From the NCBI GenBank assembly GCA_965228015.1, contig OZ245787.1, forward strand, positions 806,001 to 870,000: a stretch of DNA of 64,000 nucleotides. The letters run 5' to 3'. Below are positions 58,761-64,000 of the stretch, piece after piece. How positions within the stretch are numbered: the first letter of the stretch is position 1; each line of letters begins with the position of its first letter. The DNA comes from SKKY01 sp965228015 (GTDB lineage Bacteria; Bacillota; Peptococcia; Peptococcales; SKKY01). The notes beneath the pieces are model-generated. The model saw only the letters and a program-made list of their open reading frames with translations, made no database searches and was not told the DNA's origin. The position numbers were made by a program, and so were the translations under genes.

Positions 58761-60728
58761 TTAAATCTTCCTTTTTTCCCCAAAGATTTTACCTGTTAAC
58801 AAAACTGCAGCTATAAAAATTCCTATCGTAAACCATATACCAGTTGCTTCTTTAGAAAATAGGGCTGTTAATTTATTTACAAATCCTCCTGCCAAAAAAG
58901 CTGCAACAAAGGTGGTTGTCCAAATTAATGCTCCTTCTTTTTTTGATAATTCTTTAAACATTACAAGAACAGTTGCTATACAAGGAACAAAAAGAGTTAT
59001 CGTTATTAAGGAAACGAGGGTAGACACGGGATCAAGGTTTAGCTCTGTTAAACCTGCTGCTCCAAAATCTCTTCTGATTATACCCATTACGAAAGCAGTT
59101 GCAGCCTCTTTAGGTAAATTTAAAAGACCCGTTGTAACAGGAGCAAAAATATCCTGGACTGCTGTTAAAAAATCGGTAACCTCCATAATACTAATCAGCA
59201 ATGCACCAAATACAAATATTGGAAAAGCTTCTTTTATGAAAGCCAGGCTTTTATTGAAAGTCTTTTTCATAATATTATTAATTCCTGGTACTCTCAAAGG
59301 AGGAATATCTATCAGAAGGTCCGTTGATTCCCCTGGAATTATTCTGTTTAATACAGTTCCGGAAATTGCCAGAATAGAAAATACAGTTACTACATACAAT
59401 AAAATATACTGGGCTCCAAGTCCGGATAACATCCCTATTATTACTCCTAACTGAGCAGAACAGGGGATAGTAAGAACAAGTAAAAAAACTGCAATCTTTC
59501 TTTCTCTGGGTGATCCCAGGAGTCTCGTTACAATTGTTGCAAGAGTAACACAACCTAAACCTAAAATGAAGGGTATTATTGCCCTTCCATTTAATCCCAT
59601 TTTTGATAATACCCGGTCAGTCAAAACTGCAAGTCTGGGAAGATATCCAGAATCTTCAAAAAAAGATAAAAACAGATAAAAACCCAGCACTAAAGGAAGA
59701 AGTAAGCCAAAGACATAGGTTATTGCCATTGTAAGAACACCGTATTCTCCCACTAAAAAGAAACTTGCCATGGAATCCGGATTTAATATTTTTGAAAATA
59801 AATTAATAATAAAAGGCTGGTAAATACCCTCCATAATTGTTTCTTCAGTAAATCCTACAATATCCTGGGCAACAATATCTCCAATAAATTTATACATAAG
59901 ATACAGAGCAAAGAATAAAATTGGAAATCCTGTGCTTTCTTTAAGCATCCAGGTACTTAATTTTTCTCTGAAATTTTCTTTATTATCTGAATGGGTTATT
60001 ACGTGACTAATTATATCATTAATTTTCTTACGTCTATCCAGATAGATCTTATCTCTTTTATTTTCCAAGGGAATACCATGCTTTTCAGCAATATATTTAT
60101 CTCCTTCAAGAACCAGAAGTGCTTCACCTTTACTGGCAACTTTTTTTTGCATTTCTGATAGCTCCATTTCCAATTCAATATTGGAAATTTTCCCCGGCCT
60201 TACCTTGTTATATTCAGTTTTTACTTTTTCAATACCCTTTCCTTTTACTGCTACCGCTTTAATAATAGGTACATCCAGTAAATCGCCAAGAAGATCTATA
60301 TCTATATAAATCCCTTTTGCAGAAGCTTCGTCCAGCATATTTAAAACTACAATAACAGGAACTCCCGTATCAATAATTTGCTGAGTAAGAAAAAGATCTC
60401 TTTCCATATGAACAGCATCAACAATATTTATTACTAAATCCGCCTCTAAAATTACATCTCTGGCAATCTTTTCTTCATCATTAAAGGAAGATATCCCATA
60501 AACTCCAGGAGTATCTATAATCAAATCCTCATTGTATTTTCCATAGGAAATATCCAGAGTCGTACCTGGATAATTAGAAACGTCTACATAAAGTCCCGTA
60601 AGAGCATTAAAGAATACAGATTTTCCTACATTAGGATTACCTGCAAGAACTACCTTCCTTTGATGAGGAGGAAGATTAATTTTTATATCTCCAAAGTGAG
60701 AGTGAATGTTTTTCTTTTTTTTCTCCAA
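58761..60728 (-). CDS. feoB: Ferrous iron transporter FeoB
   Basis: This 655-residue inner membrane transporter imports Fe2+. The N-terminal GTPase domain has GNPNVGKS (G1), DTPGVYG (G3) and NMLDEA (G4). The membrane part includes the Gate motifs around GCVTLATIVTRLLGS and PCSAQLG. The start is TTG at 60728 after GGAAGG. It pairs with feoA upstream. Intact. Confidence 0.97.
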   Translation of the reverse strand: MEKKKKNIHSHFGDIKINLPPHQRKVVLAGNPNVGKSVFFNALTGLYVDVSNYPGTTLDISYGKYNEDLIIDTPGVYGISSFNDEEKIARDVILEADLVINIVDAVHMERDLFLTQQIIDTGVPVIVVLNMLDEASAKGIYIDIDLLGDLLDVPIIKAVAVKGKGIEKVKTEYNKVRPGKISNIELEMELSEMQKKVASKGEALLVLEGDKYIAEKHGIPLENKRDKIYLDRRKKINDIISHVITHSDNKENFREKLSTWMLKESTGFPILFFALYLMYKFIGDIVAQDIVGFTEETIMEGIYQPFIINLFSKILNPDSMASFFLVGEYGVLTMAITYVFGLLLPLVLGFYLFLSFFEDSGYLPRLAVLTDRVLSKMGLNGRAIIPFILGLGCVTLATIVTRLLGSPRERKIAVFLLVLTIPCSAQLGVIIGMLSGLGAQYILLYVVTVFSILAISGTVLNRIIPGESTDLLIDIPPLRVPGINNIMKKTFNKSLAFIKEAFPIFVFGALLISIMEVTDFLTAVQDIFAPVTTGLLNLPKEAATAFVMGIIRRDFGAAGLTELNLDPVSTLVSLITITLFVPCIATVLVMFKELSKKEGALIWTTTFVAAFLAGGFVNKLTALFSKEATGIWFTIGIFIAAVLLTGKIFGEKRKI

Positions 60729-60733
60729 CTAAA

Positions 60734-60955
60734 TTACCTTCCTTTTCTGACTTGAATTTTTTCTGCCAGCTTTCTTCCTATTGCTATTTCCTGATTACTT
60801 TTTCTTATTACTACCGGGCCATTGTTAAAAACCTGAGTAATATATATGTTTTCTCCAGAATCCAAACCAAACCTGATTCCCTGGGATTTTACATCTCCTT
60901 CTGGGAAGGATACTATCTCTAAAATTTCTCCTACTTTTGCTTCCCCTAAATTCAT
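60734..60955 (-). CDS. feoA: Ferrous iron transport protein FeoA
   Basis: This SH3-like protein of about 73 residues regulates FeoB. It begins MNLGEAKVGEILEIVSF and ends KLAEKIQVRKGR. The ATG at 60955 is 9 bases after AGGA; the earlier ATG abuts it. No clear Fur or DtxR box was recognised upstream. Confidence 0.9.
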   Translation of the reverse strand: MNLGEAKVGEILEIVSFPEGDVKSQGIRFGLDSGENIYITQVFNNGPVVIRKSNQEIAIGRKLAEKIQVRKGR

Positions 60956-60979
60956 GTTAACCATTCCTAACTATATTGT

Positions 60980-61013
60980 TTAAATAAAACCTCAGAAACC
61001 TAAGTTTCTAAGG
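60980..61013 (-). terminator. Intrinsic terminator overlapping the deoC stop
   Basis: CCTTAGAAAC and GTTTCTGAGG form a stem with one internal mismatch on the minus strand, followed by TTTTATTT. The deoC TAG is in the stem, so feoAB probably has its own promoter. Confidence 0.7.
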
Positions 61014-61655
61014 AAATATAATTTCTTTTGCTGAACTGGCTCCAATTCTGTCTGCTCCTACTTCAATTAACTCCAGAGCGAATTCCCTGGTTTTTATTCC
61101 TCCAGATGCTTTTATCATTTTGGAATCTCCAACAATACCCTTAATTAATTTAATATCTTCAATAGTTGCTCCTCCAGCGGAAAAGCCCGTTGATGTTTTT
61201 ACAAAATCTGCATCTGTTTTCATTATTATTTTGCAGACTCTTTCTTTTTCTTCTTTTGTCAAAACAGAATTTTCTATTATAACTTTTAAAATTTTACCTT
61301 TTCTTTTTGTAAAATTAGCGATCTGATTTATATCTTTAAAAACTAAATCATCTTTATTATCTTTTAAAGCTCCAATATTAATAACCATATCCAGTTCATC
61401 AGCACCCAAAGCAAGAGCTCTTTCCGCTTCCATTATTTTTACTTCCGGTAAAGTTGCACCTAGGGGGAAACCAATCACTGTACATAAAAGAGTTTCACTG
61501 CCTTCAAGTATTTCTTTGCATTTTTCAATGTGGCATGGGTTAACACACACTGCTTTCAGGTTCCATTTTACAGCTTCATGACATAAAGATAAAACCTGCA
61601 ATTCTGAAGCATCTGCCTTAAGTATTGTGTAATCAATATACTTTTCCAAGTTCAT
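61008..61655 (-). CDS. deoC: Deoxyribose-phosphate aldolase
   Basis: This 215-residue TIM-barrel aldolase splits 2-deoxyribose 5-phosphate into acetaldehyde and glyceraldehyde 3-phosphate. KTSTGFSAGGAT and MIKASGGIKT hold the two catalytic lysines, and DYTILKADAS opens the barrel. The ATG at 61655 lies 9 bases after AGGAGG. It allows use of nucleoside sugars together with a phosphorylase such as PpnP. Confidence 0.96.
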   Translation of the reverse strand: MNLEKYIDYTILKADASELQVLSLCHEAVKWNLKAVCVNPCHIEKCKEILEGSETLLCTVIGFPLGATLPEVKIMEAERALALGADELDMVINIGALKDNKDDLVFKDINQIANFTKRKGKILKVIIENSVLTKEEKERVCKIIMKTDADFVKTSTGFSAGGATIEDIKLIKGIVGDSKMIKASGGIKTREFALELIEVGADRIGASSAKEIIFP

Positions 61656-61668
61656 ATTCCCCATCCTC

Positions 61669-63024
61669 CTAAATAACAAAAAGTAAGATTGAAGCTAATG
61701 TAGAATAAATAATTAATCCCAGAACATCAATGGCTGTTGTAATAAATGGCGCTGATGCAACGGCGGGATCAATTCCAACTCTTTTGAAAAATAATGGAAC
61801 CAGAGTACCCATAGTTGCTGCAGTAAAAATATTTGCCATCATTGAAAGCCCTACTACAAAGCCTAATTTCATATTGTACTGCCAGAAATAAGCCACTATA
61901 GCAACCATAGTTCCCATAATAGAACCTATCAAAACACCTATCATAAGTTCTCTTGTAATAGTTTTTCTTACAGTTTCTTTATTAATAAAGCCTGTTGCAA
62001 TTCCTCTCACCGCAACTGTGGAAGATTGTGTTCCTACATTGCCACCCATTCCTGCAAGCAAAGGAATAAAAAATGTGAGTACAACCATTTTATCAAGTTG
62101 ATCAGAAAATGCTGATAAAACATTTCCGGAAATAAGACCTCCAATTAGAGTTACAAATAACCAGGGGAGTCTTGAACCTAAGGTAGTAGACAAACGGGCA
62201 TTTATATCATCTTCAAGGCCAGAAACACCGGCCATTTTGTAAATATCTTCCTCAGCTTCCTCATGGATAACGTCAATAACATCATCAACTGTGATAATTC
62301 CCAGCAAATGGTTTTTATCATCCACAACGGGAACTGCCAAAAAGTCATACCTTGCAACGACTTTAGCAACTTCTTCCTGGTCATCATTTACATTAACACT
62401 GATAATATTTCTTTTCATTACCTCTGATACCATCAGATCCTGGCTGGCAATAATTAATTCCCTTAATGATATTACTCCCATAAGCTGATTTTTTAAATTG
62501 ATTACATAAACGTAATATACTGTCTCTGCATCAACAGCATTTTCCCTAAGGGCTTTAATAGCCTTATCTACAGATATATTATATGGGATAGTAATAAATT
62601 CGGTGGTCATTATACCGCCGGCAGTATCATCTTTATAAGATAATAGTTCCTGGAGGTCTTCCGCAGAAGATGTATCAAATAAATCTAAGTATTTCTCTTT
62701 ATCGCTTTCTGGTAATTCTCCTAAAAAATCCGCCGCATCATCATATGGCATATGTTCAAAAACTTCAGTTATTTTCAAATCAGGAAGCATTGAAAGCAAC
62801 TGGGAAATTTCTTCTGAATCCAATTCATTTAATACAAGAGCAACTTTCTCTGCTTCTAACTGCTCAATTAAGATTTTTTTATCTTTAAGGCGATTCAGAC
62901 TTTTCAAGACATCTGCAATATCTGCCTGGTGAGTCTTAGTCAGAATTTCTCTAATCTGTGTAAAATTTTTTAGAATTACTGCATTTTTTAATTTTTTTTG
63001 ATCCTGTAATCTAGAATTAACCAT
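61669..63024 (-). CDS. mgtE: Magnesium transporter MgtE
   Basis: This 451-residue channel has an N-terminal superhelical Mg-sensing domain (1-130), two CBS domains (about 135-255, from GGIMTTEFITIPYNISVDKA), a plug helix and five membrane spans. GGNVGTQSSTVAVRG in the pore region is characteristic. Cytoplasmic Mg2+ closes the channel by binding the N and CBS domains. AGGAGG precedes the ATG. A short leader with a possible peptide precedes it. Confidence 0.96.
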   Translation of the reverse strand: MVNSRLQDQKKLKNAVILKNFTQIREILTKTHQADIADVLKSLNRLKDKKILIEQLEAEKVALVLNELDSEEISQLLSMLPDLKITEVFEHMPYDDAADFLGELPESDKEKYLDLFDTSSAEDLQELLSYKDDTAGGIMTTEFITIPYNISVDKAIKALRENAVDAETVYYVYVINLKNQLMGVISLRELIIASQDLMVSEVMKRNIISVNVNDDQEEVAKVVARYDFLAVPVVDDKNHLLGIITVDDVIDVIHEEAEEDIYKMAGVSGLEDDINARLSTTLGSRLPWLFVTLIGGLISGNVLSAFSDQLDKMVVLTFFIPLLAGMGGNVGTQSSTVAVRGIATGFINKETVRKTITRELMIGVLIGSIMGTMVAIVAYFWQYNMKLGFVVGLSMMANIFTAATMGTLVPLFFKRVGIDPAVASAPFITTAIDVLGLIIYSTLASILLFVI

Positions 63025-63037
63025 AGCTCCTCCTTAG

Positions 63038-63101
63038 TCAGAGCTATCCTCCAGCGAAGAAAGCTCTGTTATTGTTTTTTCGATCGGGGTATTACTTCCA
63101 T
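63038..63101 (-). promoter_or_regulatory. Possible leader peptide and hairpin upstream of mgtE
   Basis: On the minus strand GGAGGAG is followed 8 bases later by ATG at 63101 and ten codons reading MEVIPRSKKQ before TAA (63071-63069). Right after it AGAGCT and AGCTCT form a 6-bp hairpin (63067-63038), just before the mgtE ribosome-binding site. This resembles a translated leader coupled to an RNA switch, but could be chance. Confidence 0.4.
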
Positions 63102-63116
63102 TTTACATTCTCCTCC

Positions 63117-64000
63117 TTAATAATCTTTGTTATTATATCCGAAGTTACTTAAAGTTGTATTTTTATTTCTCCAGTCTTCCTTAACCTTTACCCAAAGGTC
63201 TAAAAAAATTCTGGCTCCTAAAATATTTTCTAGTTCTCTTCTGGCATCCTGGCCAATTGCTTTCAACAATTGTCCCTGTTTGCCAATGATAATTTTCTTT
63301 TGCGAACTTCTTTCCACATAAATCGAAGCAAGAATATTAATTACTTCACCTTTTTTCTTTTCTTCAAGTTGTTCAATGACAACGGCAACAGAGTGAGGAA
63401 TTTCTTCCTTAGTTCTTTTTAATATTTTTTCTCTGATAATTTCAGAAATTACCACTTTCTCTGGTTGATCAGTAACCTCATCAGAAGGATAAAACATCGG
63501 TCCTTCTTCAAGATATTTTTTTGTTCTTTCTATTAACTGATCTACATTATCCCTTTTTAGAGCGGAAACAGGAAAAATTTCAGCAAACTCCATTTTATTT
63601 TGCCAAAAATCAATTTTTCTTAATAAATCTTCTTTTGGTATTAAATCTATTTTATTTAAAATTAAAAAAACAGGAAGCTTGGTTGACTTCAGTCTTTCAA
63701 CAATAAATTCTTCTCCGGTTTTAAAATCAACTGAAGCATCTACAAGATAAAATAATAAATCAACATCCCTCATTGTCTTTTCTGCAACATCTACCATATA
63801 TTCACCCAGTCGGTGCTTAGGCTTATGAATACCCGGAGTATCTAAAAAGACTACCTGAACATCTTCTTTTGTGTAGATTCCAGTTATTCTGTTCCTGGTT
63901 GTCTGGGGTTTGTCTGACATAATCGCAACTTTTTTCCCCAGGATTTCATTCATCAAAGTAGATTTACCTGCATTCGGCCTTCCAATTAGTGCTACAAATC
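63117..64000 (-). CDS. era: GTPase Era, N-terminus cut by the window edge
   Basis: About 294 residues are visible, from FVALIGRPNAGKST (Walker A) to the stop; only the first few codons are missing. G-motifs DTPGIHKPKHRLG and NKIDL and the C-terminal KH domain (GKQGQLLKAIGQDARREL) identify Era, which binds the 16S rRNA 3' end during 30S maturation. Intact as far as seen. Confidence 0.96.
   Translation of the reverse strand, partial: FVALIGRPNAGKSTLMNEILGKKVAIMSDKPQTTRNRITGIYTKEDVQVVFLDTPGIHKPKHRLGEYMVDVAEKTMRDVDLLFYLVDASVDFKTGEEFIVERLKSTKLPVFLILNKIDLIPKEDLLRKIDFWQNKMEFAEIFPVSALKRDNVDQLIERTKKYLEEGPMFYPSDEVTDQPEKVVISEIIREKILKRTKEEIPHSVAVVIEQLEEKKKGEVINILASIYVERSSQKKIIIGKQGQLLKAIGQDARRELENILGARIFLDLWVKVKEDWRNKNTTLSNFGYNNKDY

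Noticed and set aside
58912..59454. 180-codon plus-strand frame opposite feoB
   Set aside because: It mirrors hydrophobic feoB codons and resembles no known protein; no ribosome-binding site.

Overview
The window is an AT-rich chromosomal segment from a low-GC, Gram-positive-type anaerobe, most like the Clostridia or Halanaerobia. The evidence is the strong AGGAGG ribosome-binding sites with frequent TTG/GTG starts, the Firmicutes-style gene order (gmk-rpoZ-coaBC-priA-def-fmt-rsmB-rlmN-prpC-prkC-rsgA-rpe; glyQ-glyS-recO-era), a glycine T-box, CtsR operators, a ZTP riboswitch before pflB, and anaerobic enzymes (PFL, a 2-oxoacid:ferredoxin oxidoreductase, FeoAB, serine dehydratase, CoA-transferase). 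I see no tRNA, rRNA, CRISPR array, prophage or plasmid genes. No species is assigned.

Layout. 1-2.6 kb: an edge-truncated CoA-transferase, a DUF3870 protein and birA. 2.7-4.2 kb: a defective ISLre2-type insertion sequence between birA and rpmB. 4.3-19.5 kb: an intact, mostly leftward housekeeping block from hslO to yicC. 19.5-43.5 kb: a heavily eroded zone. It holds broken dapL, dapF, pflA, pflB, a FAH-family gene, serA, a Na/Pi symporter, a 2-oxoacid:ferredoxin oxidoreductase and an EAL-HDOD regulator. Three more insertion sequences lie here (IS1182-like, truncated IS3-like, second ISLre2 copy), among a few intact genes (rqcH, a stalk-domain protein, an ECF S component, sdaAA, ppnP). 43.5-48 kb: clpB and a CbpA-type co-chaperone under CtsR-like operators, and sdaAB. 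48-54.5 kb: broken PPK2, murI, LysR and MFS genes interleaved with intact GntR/DUF1648, cyclase and tautomerase genes. 54.7-64 kb: intact glyS, glyQ, recO, feoB, feoA, deoC, mgtE and era (cut by the window end).

The main message is selective gene decay. Long information-processing and chaperone genes are uninterrupted, whereas about fourteen metabolic, transport and signalling genes carry roughly thirty frameshifts and nonsense codons. Three broken genes make peptidoglycan precursors (dapF, dapL, murI). serA is broken while both serine dehydratase subunits are intact. Two routes of 2-oxoacid cleavage (PFL and a ferredoxin oxidoreductase) are dead. Nucleoside and deoxyribose salvage (ppnP, deoC), iron and magnesium uptake and amino-acid deamination survive. 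Together with recently moved insertion sequences that still have exact target duplications, this looks like a lineage in early genome reduction, such as a host-restricted or strongly dependent bacterium. That lifestyle is inference, and the sequencing-error alternative is discussed in the findings.

RNA-level control is visible in several places: a ZTP (pfl-motif) riboswitch with terminator before pflB, a glycine T-box before glyQS, an unidentified structured leader with a terminator before the ECF S component, a possible alternative-hairpin leader before the CoA-transferase, and a short leader peptide before mgtE.
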